From Candidatus Aenigmatarchaeota archaeon (GTDB lineage Archaea > Aenigmatarchaeota > Aenigmatarchaeia > PWEA01), in contig PWEA01000015.1 of assembly GCA_003553905.1 (NCBI GenBank), forward strand, positions 1-33,414: DNA of 33,414 nt, in the 5' to 3' direction. A program made the translations under genes and the position numbers. Of the stretch, positions 21,823 through 29,503 are shown piece by piece (position 1 is the first letter of the stretch; every line of letters starts with the position of its first letter). The notes under the pieces are model-generated. The model worked only from the letters and a program-made list of their open reading frames with translations. It was not told the DNA's origin and did no database searches.

Positions 21823-22509
21823 TTATACATTCCTTACTTCACAGTTCTGTACATATTCTTCTGCTATTTCTTTGAAATCCTCGAGTTTTTTCATCGGAAA
21901 GCTATCTATATCTTCATATCTTCTGTCTAAGGTATTTCTAGGCTGGAACTGTTGTATAAAGAACTTTTTTGCACCCTCTATCCTCTTGGCTATTTCCTTC
22001 ATGCCCTCTTCGTCTATAATGCTAGGAACTGCAGTAGTCCTGAACTCGTATGAATCCAAGCCAAGTATATAGTCTATACTTTCCTCTATTTTGTCGGTGT
22101 TAACTTCTATTCCACAGGCCTTTTCGTACTGATGGATTGGGGCTTTGACATCCATTGCTACATAGTCCACGAGTTCCTTTCTGACAACCTTCTTCAAGCT
22201 GTAGGGTATACTTCCGTTGGTGTCTAGCTTTACATCGTACCCCATTTCTTTAACCTTTTCCAGAAAGTCTATAAAGCCGTTCTGTATGAGAACCTCGCCG
22301 CCTGTCAGTACCACACCTTCCAACTGGTCCTTTCTCTTTTCAAGGAAGCTCAGTATATCCTTCTCATTTATTTCATCTATTTCTTCTGTTACAAGCTGAC
22401 TGTTCTGACAGTAGGGACACCGGAAGTTGCATCCTATGGTAAAGACTATGCAGGATATTTTTCCCGGATAGTCGGTTACAGTGAACTTCTCTAACCCACC
22501 AAATTTCAT
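21823..22509 (-). CDS. nrdG: Anaerobic ribonucleotide reductase activating protein (radical SAM)
   Basis: NrdG uses SAM and a [4Fe-4S] cluster to place the glycyl radical on NrdD. The cluster motif CNFRCPYC (Cys27, 31, 34) follows VTDYPGKISCIVFTIG. GVVLTGGEVLIQNG is the SAM-binding GGE motif, and later KLDTNGS and DYVAMDVKAP are as in archaeal-type activators. At 228 residues it is the longer activase form often annotated as anaerobic NTP-reductase activator. The ATG overlaps the nrdD stop (ATGA), so the pair is coupled. Confidence is high. Confidence 0.95.
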   Translation of the reverse strand: MKFGGLEKFTVTDYPGKISCIVFTIGCNFRCPYCQNSQLVTEEIDEINEKDILSFLEKRKDQLEGVVLTGGEVLIQNGFIDFLEKVKEMGYDVKLDTNGSIPYSLKKVVRKELVDYVAMDVKAPIHQYEKACGIEVNTDKIEESIDYILGLDSYEFRTTAVPSIIDEEGMKEIAKRIEGAKKFFIQQFQPRNTLDRRYEDIDSFPMKKLEDFKEIAEEYVQNCEVRNV

Positions 22510-24644
22510 TCAGAGACCTCTGCTTTCGGTACTGCTTTTTTAGAATAGTCGGCTCGACCTTTGAACTCTTCTCGTTTCCCTGGATTCCATTGCTCCTTAG
22601 GTCTTAGATAACCAACGATTCTTGAATATACCTCGCACTTTGTTCTTTCTCCCTTCTTCTTACATTCTGGACAAAGATCTTTTTCTCCTTTGAGGTATCC
22701 GTGTGTAGGACATACAGAAAAGCTCGGCGTTAGTGTGTAGTAGGGAATCGAGTAGTTCTCTGAGATCTTTTTTACTAGTTTTTTTGTTGATTCTATGGAA
22801 GGCATCTTTTCTCCCAGCCAAGAATGGAATACAGTACCTCCCGTGTATTTGGTTTGAAGAGGTTCTTGATGGTCAAGGGCTTCAAAAAGATCTTCTGTCT
22901 TACCGAACGGTAGCTGTGTTGAGTTGGTGTATATTGGCTCGGAATCCCCCAGCTCGGAGGTATTGTATACCTTGAGTTCGGGGAAGTCTTTCTTGTCGTT
23001 TCTTGCCAGTCTGTAGCTTGATCCTTCGGCTGGCGTTGCCTCTAGGTTGAATATCTTGCCAGTCTCTTCCTGAAAATCAGCGATCTTGTTTCTCATAAAC
23101 TCAAGCGTTCTCTCTGCAAAGTCATGTCCTTCCTCCGTTCCAATATTTGCGTCCTTTAGGTTCAGAGAGGCTTCGTTCATCCCCACTAGACCAATGGTCG
23201 AGAAATGGTTTTCCCAGTGGGTTCCTTGTGACTTTTTTACGTTTCTCAGGTAGAACTTGGAATAGGGGTAAAGTCCTTTTTGCGTGAACTCCTCCAGAAC
23301 TTCTCTTTTAAGGACAAGGCTTTCCTTCGCCAGATCCATAAGTTCGCCTAGTTGCTCTAAGAAATCCTCCTCTGAATCCGAAAGATATGCTATCCGTGGT
23401 AGGTTCATGGTCACTACGCCTATTGATCCTGTTAGAGGGTTTGATCCAAACAGACCCCCTCCTCTTTTCTTCAGTTCACGGTTGTCTAATCTTAGCCTAC
23501 AGCACATGGATCTTGCATCTTCGGGACTCATGTCCGAGTTTACGAAGTTGGAAAAGTATGGTATGCCGTACTTTGCGGTCATTTTCCATATGGGATCAAG
23601 CGCTTCCTTCTCCCAGTCAAAATCTTCTGTTATATTGTATGTCGGTATTGGGAAAGTGAAGGGTCTTCCCTTTGCATCACCGTCCATCATCACTTCTGCG
23701 AATGCCCTGTTTAGCATATCCATTTCTTTTTGGAATTCCCCATAGGTTTTGTCCTTGGTCTCACCGCCTATTACAACGGGCTCGTCCTTAATCATGTCAG
23801 GAACTTCCAGGTCCATTGTAAGGTTTGTGAAAGGTGTCTGGAACCCGACCCTGGTAGGTACATTCATGTTGTAGAGGAATTTTTGCATGGCCTGCTTTAC
23901 TTCATCGTAGTTCAGGTCGTCGTAATGTATGAAGGGCGCTAGATATGTATCGAAGTTTGATACGGCCTGTGCTCCAGCAGCCTCACCTTGTAGTGTGTAT
24001 AAAAAGTTTACTAACTGTAGGAGGGCCACGTCAAAATGGCTTGCAGGCTTTGATTCGATCTTGCCCCTTACTCCTTTGAACCCTTCCACAAGGAGGTCCT
24101 TTAGATCCCACCCGACACAGTAGGGACCGAGGGTTCCAAGATCGTGTATGTGGAAAAATCCTTCGTTGTGTTTCTTTCTTACTTCGGGTGGATAGATTTT
24201 CTGCAACCAGTACTTTCTTATTATTTTATCAGTCACATGTACATTTAGACCCTGGAGTGAATAACTCATATTAGAGTTTTCTTTTACACGCCAGTCGTTT
24301 TCCTTTACATAGTTTTCAACGAGCGATACGTTGCTCATAAGTTCATGGAACTTTCTAAGCTCTTCATGCTGGCTTCTGTATAAGATATAGGCCTTACCCG
24401 TCTTGTAATGTCCGTTCTCGACAAGGGTCTTTTCAACCTCATCTTGTACCTGTTCAACTGTTGGGATTTCGTTTTCAGCAAGATCCTTTTCAAGGTTTTC
24501 TATTACTTCATCGGCAAGCTTTTTGGATAGATCTTTATTAGTACCACCTACCGCCTGTGCAGCCTCCCATATTGCTTCTGTAATTTTGTTTTTTTCGAAT
24601 TTTTCTATTGTTCCATCACGTTTTTTAATAGCTTGAAAAGTCAT
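22506..24644 (-). CDS. nrdD: Anaerobic (class III) ribonucleoside-triphosphate reductase
   Basis: NrdD reduces ribonucleotides to deoxyribonucleotides without oxygen by a glycyl radical. An ATP cone occupies residues about 3-95 (FQAIKKRDGTIEKFEKNKITEAIWEAA...). The catalytic barrel includes GTLGPYCVGWDLKDLL, FPIPTYNITEDF, SMCCRLRLDNREL and GSIGVVTMNLPRI. The C-terminus has the zinc site (CPTHGYL, CPEC) and the radical motif RIVGYLRP with Gly678. The 712 residues fit. GGTGAT lies three bases before the ATG. It sits between nrdR and nrdG. Confidence is very high. Confidence 0.98.
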   Translation of the reverse strand: MTFQAIKKRDGTIEKFEKNKITEAIWEAAQAVGGTNKDLSKKLADEVIENLEKDLAENEIPTVEQVQDEVEKTLVENGHYKTGKAYILYRSQHEELRKFHELMSNVSLVENYVKENDWRVKENSNMSYSLQGLNVHVTDKIIRKYWLQKIYPPEVRKKHNEGFFHIHDLGTLGPYCVGWDLKDLLVEGFKGVRGKIESKPASHFDVALLQLVNFLYTLQGEAAGAQAVSNFDTYLAPFIHYDDLNYDEVKQAMQKFLYNMNVPTRVGFQTPFTNLTMDLEVPDMIKDEPVVIGGETKDKTYGEFQKEMDMLNRAFAEVMMDGDAKGRPFTFPIPTYNITEDFDWEKEALDPIWKMTAKYGIPYFSNFVNSDMSPEDARSMCCRLRLDNRELKKRGGGLFGSNPLTGSIGVVTMNLPRIAYLSDSEEDFLEQLGELMDLAKESLVLKREVLEEFTQKGLYPYSKFYLRNVKKSQGTHWENHFSTIGLVGMNEASLNLKDANIGTEEGHDFAERTLEFMRNKIADFQEETGKIFNLEATPAEGSSYRLARNDKKDFPELKVYNTSELGDSEPIYTNSTQLPFGKTEDLFEALDHQEPLQTKYTGGTVFHSWLGEKMPSIESTKKLVKKISENYSIPYYTLTPSFSVCPTHGYLKGEKDLCPECKKKGERTKCEVYSRIVGYLRPKEQWNPGKREEFKGRADYSKKAVPKAEVSE

Positions 24645-24648
24645 TGAA

Positions 24649-25089
24649 TCACCTTTTGATTGTTTTTATTTCTTTTTCTAGGGTTTCGAGGTCGAATGAT
24701 TTGTATACGGAAGCAAATCGGATGTATGCTACCTTGTCCAGCTCCTTAAGGCCCTCCATCACAAGGTTACCTATCTTTGTTGAGTCGATTTCGTTCACAC
24801 CCATCCTCCTTATCTTCTTTACGACATTTCTTATAAGTTCTTCTATTTCTTCATTGCTCACAGGTCTTTTTTCACATGCTTTAACTATTCCTCTTTTGAG
24901 CTTGTCCTGGTCGAACTCTTCCCTTGCACCTTCCTTTTTTACCACCCGTACGGATAACTCTGGCCTCTCGTATGTTGTGAACCTATGCTCACAGTCCTTG
25001 CATTCTCTCCTTCTTCTTATTGCAGTTGAGTCAGAGATCTCTCGGGACTCCAAAACCTTTGTAGCCGAAGAACATGTTGGGCATTTAAT
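24649..25089 (-). CDS. nrdR: Transcriptional repressor NrdR
   Basis: NrdR senses (d)ATP through an ATP cone and represses ribonucleotide reductase genes. The zinc ribbon KCPTCSSATKVLESREISD...RRRRECKDCEHRFTTYERPEL is followed by an ATP cone (VVKKEGAREEFDQDKLKRGIVKACEKRPVS to VAYIRFASVYKSF). The family almost always starts M-[KR]-C-P. Here that needs ATT at 25089, preceded by GGTTTGAT and three bases. A TTG nine codons upstream (25116) is the first conventional option and gives a longer 155-residue form with no clear ribosome-binding site. It is four bases from nrdD. NrdR is a mainly bacterial regulator. Two matching operator-like boxes lie upstream. Confidence 0.93.
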   Translation of the reverse strand: MKCPTCSSATKVLESREISDSTAIRRRRECKDCEHRFTTYERPELSVRVVKKEGAREEFDQDKLKRGIVKACEKRPVSNEEIEELIRNVVKKIRRMGVNEIDSTKIGNLVMEGLKELDKVAYIRFASVYKSFDLETLEKEIKTIKR

Positions 25090-25123
25090 TTTATCAAACC
25101 ATCCTTTTACTATCAACCTGTAA

Positions 25124-25139
25124 CTACTATATGTTGTGT
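25124..25139. promoter_or_regulatory. NrdR-box-like operator 1
   Basis: The plus strand reads CTACTATATGTTGTGT. The NrdR box known from bacteria is acaCwAtATaTwGtgt. The central ten bases CTATATGTTG match at nine positions, and the flanking TGT also matches. It lies just upstream of nrdR, centred 31 bases from box 2. Confidence 0.72.
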
Positions 25140-25154
25140 AGTCTTTTTAGATAC

Positions 25155-25170
25155 CCCCTATATATGGGGA
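25155..25170. promoter_or_regulatory. NrdR-box-like operator 2, overlapping the promoter
   Basis: The core CTATATATGG (25158-25167) matches nine of ten core positions of the NrdR box; the outer flanks do not match well. It is separated from box 1 by 15 bases, the spacing typical of tandem NrdR boxes (three helical turns between centres). A minus-strand TATA-like AACTTAAATAG at about 25190-25201 would place the transcription start at this box. Alternatively the box core itself serves as TATA element. Confidence 0.65.
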
Positions 25171-25265
25171 CTCAGACTAGAGATAGTTATCCTTCTATTT
25201 AAGTTTTTTTGTGGAGGAAAACATATTTACTGAAACAAGTTTTACTAAAAATAGTTTCTTCAGAA

Positions 25266-26039
25266 CTAGTCATGGGATCTATGTAGTTCGAAGTCATTTC
25301 CCTCTAGTTTATCTTCTATAGCCCCTATAGATTCTCCTATAGACTTTTCGGCGTCCTTCAGATTCCTGGCTCTTTTTATTATTTCATACTGCGGTGCCGA
25401 GATATATTTGAACTCAACACCTTCTTCTTTCTTTACTTCACCGAGAACCTTTTTTAGAACTTCGACTCCGTCCGACTCTCTTATCCTGAGTGTGAACCGT
25501 TCGCTCAATTCTTTCTCCTTTCTTTTTATCTTATCTTCTCCGACATTTTTTATCTTTTGTGACCATTCTTCCTTGAGGCCTCTTTTTGTTAGCTCGTTTT
25601 TTCCCTTTCCAACAGCCAGTTCGAACGGCTTCAGCATGTCCTTAAAGTTATCCTGTAAATCAAAACCTATCTTTTCATAGGCCTCTTCAAGTGAGATATC
25701 ATCTCTATCTGCAAGCTCTTTGAGGAACTCTTCGCCCCTTTCATCACGTTTCCAGTCCTGCATCCTCCGGTTCCTTCCTCTGTCGGAAACATCTTTGAGG
25801 GACAGATCTATCTGACCCTTCTCCCTTCTAACATCTTTAACCTTACAGACTATCTTTTTTCCAACGGTCACCCAGTCCCTTATGTCTCGCACCCATTTCT
25901 TAGCAATCTCTGATATGTGTATCATTCCTTCCTTATCGTACTCGTCGAGCACAACGAAAACAGAATTGGGGTTTACTTCTTTGACTGTACCTATGATAAG
26001 TTCCCCTTCGGTCGGGAACTCGTTCCTCCTCCTTACCAT
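25266..26039 (-). CDS. eif2a: Translation initiation factor aIF2, alpha subunit
   Basis: aIF2-alpha helps aIF2-gamma hold Met-tRNAi. The N-terminal S1 domain reads EFPTEGELIIGTVKEVNPNSVFVVLDEYDKEGMIHISEIAKKWVRDIRDWVTVGKKIVCKVKDVRREKGQIDLSLKDVS. Helical domain 2 and the alpha-beta domain 3 (TLRIRESDGVEVLKKVLGEV...KYISAPQYEI) follow. The 257 residues are typical. GGTGAT lies three bases before the ATG. It ends the L44e-S27e-aIF2-alpha run; the expected next gene, nop10, is displaced by the nrd genes. Confidence is very high. Confidence 0.97.
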   Translation of the reverse strand: MVRRRNEFPTEGELIIGTVKEVNPNSVFVVLDEYDKEGMIHISEIAKKWVRDIRDWVTVGKKIVCKVKDVRREKGQIDLSLKDVSDRGRNRRMQDWKRDERGEEFLKELADRDDISLEEAYEKIGFDLQDNFKDMLKPFELAVGKGKNELTKRGLKEEWSQKIKNVGEDKIKRKEKELSERFTLRIRESDGVEVLKKVLGEVKKEEGVEFKYISAPQYEIIKRARNLKDAEKSIGESIGAIEDKLEGNDFELHRSHD

Positions 26040-26043
26040 CGGA

Positions 26044-26235
26044 TCACCTAAAAACCTCTTCTATCTTGGACTGAACACTGCCCATTCCGCCTGTGGGCTT
26101 ACATATGACCGAGCTACAGTTATCACAGTCTATCTTGGTTGTAGGTCTATTGAATATAACCTGCTTATTTCCACATTCTGAACAGGAAACCTTCAAGAAC
26201 TTTGAGCTTGTGGATTTCTTTTTAATAATAATCAC
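26044..26235 (-). CDS. rps27e: Ribosomal protein S27e
   Basis: This small zinc-ribbon ribosomal protein has the signature SKFLKVSCSECGNKQVIFNRPTTKIDCDNCSSVICKPTGG, matching archaeal S27e. Two Cys pairs (CSEC, CDNC) are present. The start is uncertain. GTG at 26235 overlaps the L44e stop as GTGA and gives 63 residues. That GTG is itself part of AAGGTGAT, so an ATT at 26226 (M-K-K-K-S-T-S-S-K-F) is at the better distance from the ribosome-binding site. The longer reading upstream of the GTG lies inside L44e and is not used. L44e-S27e-aIF2-alpha is a conserved archaeal order. Confidence 0.93.
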   Translation of the reverse strand: MIIIKKKSTSSKFLKVSCSECGNKQVIFNRPTTKIDCDNCSSVICKPTGGMGSVQSKIEEVFR

Positions 26236-26525
26236 CTTTCTATTTCCAGTCTCTTTACACGGAAACCTCTTCCTATTGTTTGTTCCTTGCCACATTCCTG
26301 GCATTTGTACCTTAGATCAACCCTTCTAGTGGGTTTTTCACCGCTTACCTGTTTTGAAGACTTTCCACTGTTTCCATATCCCTTCTTTCTTCTTCTGCTT
26401 TTCCTTTCGCCCTTGGAATGTGCAGAGGGATTGAGTCTTGGTCCTTGGCTTTCTCTCCTTACCTTGTGTTCTGTGTGCTTGTCACATTTCGGGCAGTATT
26501 TCCGTTGTTTTTCAGGTATTTTCAT
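26232..26525 (-). CDS. rpl44e: Ribosomal protein L44e
   Basis: This is an archaeal/eukaryotic large-subunit protein near the tRNA exit site. MKIPEKQRKYCPKCDKHTEHKV begins it. A basic central region (GERKSRRRKKGYGNSG) and the zinc partner YKCQECGKEQTIGRGFRVKRLEI follow. The 97 residues are normal. GGTGAA lies three bases before the ATG. TATA-like sequences at about 26570-26582 and 26622-26640 give this ribosomal run its own promoter downstream of gins51. Confidence is very high. Confidence 0.97.
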   Translation of the reverse strand: MKIPEKQRKYCPKCDKHTEHKVRRESQGPRLNPSAHSKGERKSRRRKKGYGNSGKSSKQVSGEKPTRRVDLRYKCQECGKEQTIGRGFRVKRLEIER

Positions 26526-26636
26526 ATTTTCACCCTTTGATCTCCTGGCTGAACTTTGTGCAACTTTGAAACTTTTAAATCTATCGCTTAAGCTCAGGGA
26601 TATTCCTTTAATGGTTTTCCTATGTTTTTAAATATG

Positions 26637-26683
26637 AAACCATCGTCTGCAGAAAGCCATCGGGGTCATATTTCCGATGGTTT
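26637..26683 (-). repeat. Overlapping inverted repeats at the end of gins51 (possible terminator)
   Basis: AAACCATCG at 26637-26645 pairs with CGATGGTTT at 26675-26683. Inside it, CCATCGG at 26657-26663 also pairs with CCGATGG at 26674-26680, leaving a 10-base loop. The two stems compete for the same right arm, so the RNA could switch. The element spans the gins51 stop codon and precedes the promoter of L44e. Confidence 0.45.
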
Positions 26684-27373
26684 GGCTTTATCTTTCTCAA
26701 CTAGAAGCCTTGCTACCTCCTTTGGTAGCGTTACAACATCTCCTTCTTCCAACGGACCGTATTCGTTTTCATCTGTTGCTACAAACTTATCGACATCGTT
26801 TGTTATTTCTATAAGTTTTTGGCTTTCAGGTGAGCTGACTTCAAGTTTTTTGTTCTGTGAATCTTTTCCTATCGGCGACGAGCTTACATTTTTTTCGACC
26901 ACCTTTTTTTCTTGTTCTTTCTCTTCTCCTTTTTCTTCCTCGTCGTCATCACAGGGTTCTTTTTTGGTCGCTTCCTCCTTTTCTTTGTCTTCGGGTGTTT
27001 CACCTTTGAGGACCTTTTCGAGAAGGTTTTTTTCAAGGTCTCTGAGGTTTGATACTATCTTTTCGAAGAACTCTTTTTCTTCTGGTAGTAGATTTTTTGA
27101 TATCTTTTTACTTCTCACAGAATGAAGAGCTAGAAGAAGTATTTTCTTCCTTCTCCTTTCAAATATATCACTAACTATGTTCTTTACGTTTTCTATTTCT
27201 CTGAGAAGCGTTGAGTTGCTCGTCTCTTCAAACTTTTTTTGTTTTCTGTTTATCCACTCAACACATGTTTTGAAAAAATCCCCCGGAAGCTCCTGGAGCT
27301 TCTCGTTCTTCTTTTCCTTTCTCTGAAACTTCCTGAACGTTTCGAATGTTATAGCACTGTCCTCGTCTGTCAT
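26666..27373 (-). CDS. gins51: DNA replication factor GINS51
   Basis: GINS binds MCM and GAN/Cdc45 in the archaeal replicative helicase complex. The N-terminal A domain reads ITFETFRKFQRKEKKNEKLQELPGDFFKTCVEWI, then EIENVKNIVSDIFERRRKKILLLALHSVRS and NLLPEEKEFFEKIV. After a charged linker of about 70 residues (EEKGEEKEQEKKVVEK...) comes the small B domain VDKFVATDENEYGPLEEGDVVTLPKEVARLLVEKDKA. A-then-B order and 235 residues define the Gins51 type. It follows the primase gene by 32 bases, with its own TATA-like CTATTTAAC. Confidence is high. Confidence 0.9.
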   Translation of the reverse strand: MTDEDSAITFETFRKFQRKEKKNEKLQELPGDFFKTCVEWINRKQKKFEETSNSTLLREIENVKNIVSDIFERRRKKILLLALHSVRSKKISKNLLPEEKEFFEKIVSNLRDLEKNLLEKVLKGETPEDKEKEEATKKEPCDDDEEEKGEEKEQEKKVVEKNVSSSPIGKDSQNKKLEVSSPESQKLIEITNDVDKFVATDENEYGPLEEGDVVTLPKEVARLLVEKDKAKPSEI

Positions 27374-27405
27374 GGTTTATCATTTTTGAGCAAAAGTTAA
27401 ATAGC

Positions 27406-28668
27406 TTATTTCTTTTTGAACGGATACACAACAGGATTTTTTATCTGAATCTCGTCCGTGCCTTGTTTACATTTTTCATCCGGGTCACATACACCAAAGG
27501 ATCTGTAATACAGATCATTGTCACACGAAGGAGACACAAGTTCTCTGTTCTGTCTTTTAAACCACTTTATCTGTGTGTTTATGTAGTTTTCTCCCAACGG
27601 TGGATTGTTTTTGTTGTTCCACTTATCGAGCCTTTCACTGACCATATCCCAGTCCCAGCCCATCCGTCTTAGAAATGTTATTAGTATAAACACACTTCTT
27701 TTTCGTCCGTCCGAAAGGCCTTCGAGTATGTGCTTTATACAGGGTGGAAATCTTTTTTCTGGAATGGGATCGTCTGGTTTTATCTCCTTGACCTCTTCCT
27801 CCTGTTCATCGACTTTCTTTTTCTTCTTACTCATCCAGTTCATCGCGTCTATGACCAAGTCGCTTGCGCTATCGTTATTTACATCGTTTATGAATTTCCT
27901 TCCAAATTCAACGTTTTCGGGTTTTGCGTCTTCCATCTTGAACCCTTCCCCCTCCTCTTCTTTCAACGGATATGAAACCAGCCAAGTACTGTCGTGTAAC
28001 GAGTACGGAAGTCTGAAAAGATGTCTTTTACCCCAGTCCTTTTCCACATCTACGAAAGCAAACGGTGACATTCTATCGATATGATCTTCCAGATGTTCCG
28101 ATAGTTTGTGAAATGATCCCTTTAGTTCAATGAGGTCCTGGAGAAGATTTGACTTTATCTTTTTTCTTATAAACGCCGCTATTGCCTGTGGTATCTTAGG
28201 AAACTGTCTGCTTGTCTTCTCGAAGTCTACTCTATCGGGAAATGTTTCCCACGGCACAACAATATGGAATCCTCTTCTACCAGAAAATTTTATTCCGTAG
28301 TTACCTATCCCGTAGCTTCTTAGAACTTCGAGTATTCTCAAAAGGGCCATCTTGGCTGCTTCGAGTCCCAGTGCCGAATCTATGTCGAGTATCAGATCCC
28401 AACCCTTCCTGAGTCTATCCATATCCTCCTTTCTCATTTTAGTATCTAGTTTCATTGGGTTTTTCCATCTTTCGACAGAACCATGGAAGGCAACACAGCC
28501 TTTTCTGATCATTGACTCAAGGTCGCTGCTGTACTGAATTACATTTGGTCTAGAAGTGTATCCACCACTTGACAACGTCCCACCTATCTCCCTGTTTTTA
28601 GATGTCAACAGAAGAGATTCAACGACTTCCTTTTTCTTGTAGTAGTCTATAATTTCGTTTCTGTTCAT
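27406..28668 (-). CDS. priS: Single-chain DNA primase: PriS catalytic domain fused to PriL-type Fe-S domain
   Basis: Primase makes the RNA primers for replication. Residues about 1-270 are PriS: the catalytic DxD is in WDLILDIDS, the SGRRGFHIVVPWE loop follows, and the third acidic motif region is FVDVEKDWGKRHLFRLPYSLHDSTW. A charged linker (KKKKKVDEQEEEVKE) leads to residues about 307-417, which match the PriL C-terminal Fe-S domain: FPPCIKHIL, then SPSC, SFGVC, DEKC and NPVVYPF, with four Cys at 310, 382, 394 and 400. Most archaea encode PriS and PriL separately; a comparable fusion is known in Nanoarchaeum equitans. It lies between PCNA and GINS51. Confidence in both domains is high. Confidence 0.92.
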   Translation of the reverse strand: MNRNEIIDYYKKKEVVESLLLTSKNREIGGTLSSGGYTSRPNVIQYSSDLESMIRKGCVAFHGSVERWKNPMKLDTKMRKEDMDRLRKGWDLILDIDSALGLEAAKMALLRILEVLRSYGIGNYGIKFSGRRGFHIVVPWETFPDRVDFEKTSRQFPKIPQAIAAFIRKKIKSNLLQDLIELKGSFHKLSEHLEDHIDRMSPFAFVDVEKDWGKRHLFRLPYSLHDSTWLVSYPLKEEEGEGFKMEDAKPENVEFGRKFINDVNNDSASDLVIDAMNWMSKKKKKVDEQEEEVKEIKPDDPIPEKRFPPCIKHILEGLSDGRKRSVFILITFLRRMGWDWDMVSERLDKWNNKNNPPLGENYINTQIKWFKRQNRELVSPSCDNDLYYRSFGVCDPDEKCKQGTDEIQIKNPVVYPFKKK

Positions 28669-28702
28669 TTTAACTACCCCGAGGTTAGTATTTTTCTGGC
28701 TT

Positions 28703-29455
28703 CTAATCTTCTACACGGGGAGCAAGAACAAAGGATATTTTTATCCGTTCCGGTTCTTCAAAGGTAAGCTCCATCGGATAGTCATTCCCAAACTTCAGCG
28801 AAGCAACGTCAGATATCTTTGAGGCCTTTAGCATTTTTTTCAGATACTCAAGTGGATATCTGCTTTTTGTGTCTTCGACGACCTCCATCTCCATTAGTTC
28901 TTCTGAGTCCTGCTCGGTTTTGGCCTCGACGCTTCCCGAGTCACTTTCTGCGATGAGACTGAGTCTTCCGTCCTCTGCTTTGAAAAGAACAGAATCAGCC
29001 ACAATCTCGGCATCCGCTATTCCCTTTGTAAGCACGTCGCTCTTCAACTCTATTTCCGAAGTGAACTCAAGCTGCTTTGTTTCAGGAACCTGTCCCCCCG
29101 ACAACGAAAGCAAGGGCATCTCAAAATCTCTCTTTGTCCCATCTCCTATAGAAAGCTTTAGTCTGGATTCGTCATCGGAAAGCTCCATTGTAAGATCATC
29201 GTCCTTTTTTGCTCTTTTTAGTATATCAAGAAGCCTTTCTAGATTTACACCTATCTCGGTTTCCTCATCGCATTCGAACTCTTCGAAGGCACCTTTCTTT
29301 AGCTCAAAGTCAACAACAGCAACAGTGGCTCTGTCCGCAGCTCTCATGTGAAGGGACTCGGAGCTGATCTTAAACAGACCCTCGTGTATAAGCTCTGATA
29401 TAGTGTCTACAGAGTTCTTAAGTAACGATGGATCAGATAACTTTGCTTTAAACAT
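28703..29455 (-). CDS. pcn: DNA polymerase sliding clamp PCNA
   Basis: PCNA is the ring-shaped processivity factor for DNA polymerase and ligase. MFKAKLSDPSLLKNSVDTISELIHEGLFKISSESLHMRAADRATVAVVDFELKKGAFEEFECDEETEIGVNLERLLDILKRAKKDD is typical. The centre GGQVPETKQLEFTSE and the end YPMELTFEEPERIKISFVLAPRVED match archaeal clamps. I chose ATG 29455. A TTG two codons earlier is possible but would lie in the GGGGGTTGAAG ribosome-binding region. A TATA-like CTTATATAAG lies at about 29484-29493. The 250 residues are normal. It starts the PCNA-primase-GINS51 replication run. Confidence 0.97.
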   Translation of the reverse strand: MFKAKLSDPSLLKNSVDTISELIHEGLFKISSESLHMRAADRATVAVVDFELKKGAFEEFECDEETEIGVNLERLLDILKRAKKDDDLTMELSDDESRLKLSIGDGTKRDFEMPLLSLSGGQVPETKQLEFTSEIELKSDVLTKGIADAEIVADSVLFKAEDGRLSLIAESDSGSVEAKTEQDSEELMEMEVVEDTKSRYPLEYLKKMLKASKISDVASLKFGNDYPMELTFEEPERIKISFVLAPRVED

Positions 29456-29503
29456 CTTCAACCCCCTTACATAATCATCCAGTTTCTTATATAAGTCTTT
29501 TGT

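Noticed and set aside
24644-25123. Plus-strand 159-residue frame opposite nrdR
   Set aside because: NrdR on the minus strand is an unmistakable family member; the plus frame is its complement.
26622-27125. Plus-strand 167-residue Ser/Phe-rich frame
   Set aside because: It is antisense to the GINS51 linker; the repeats seen are the complement of Glu/Lys-rich codons.
27605-28084. Plus-strand 159-residue frame opposite the primase
   Set aside because: It is antisense to the primase linker region; no ribosome-binding site or family match.
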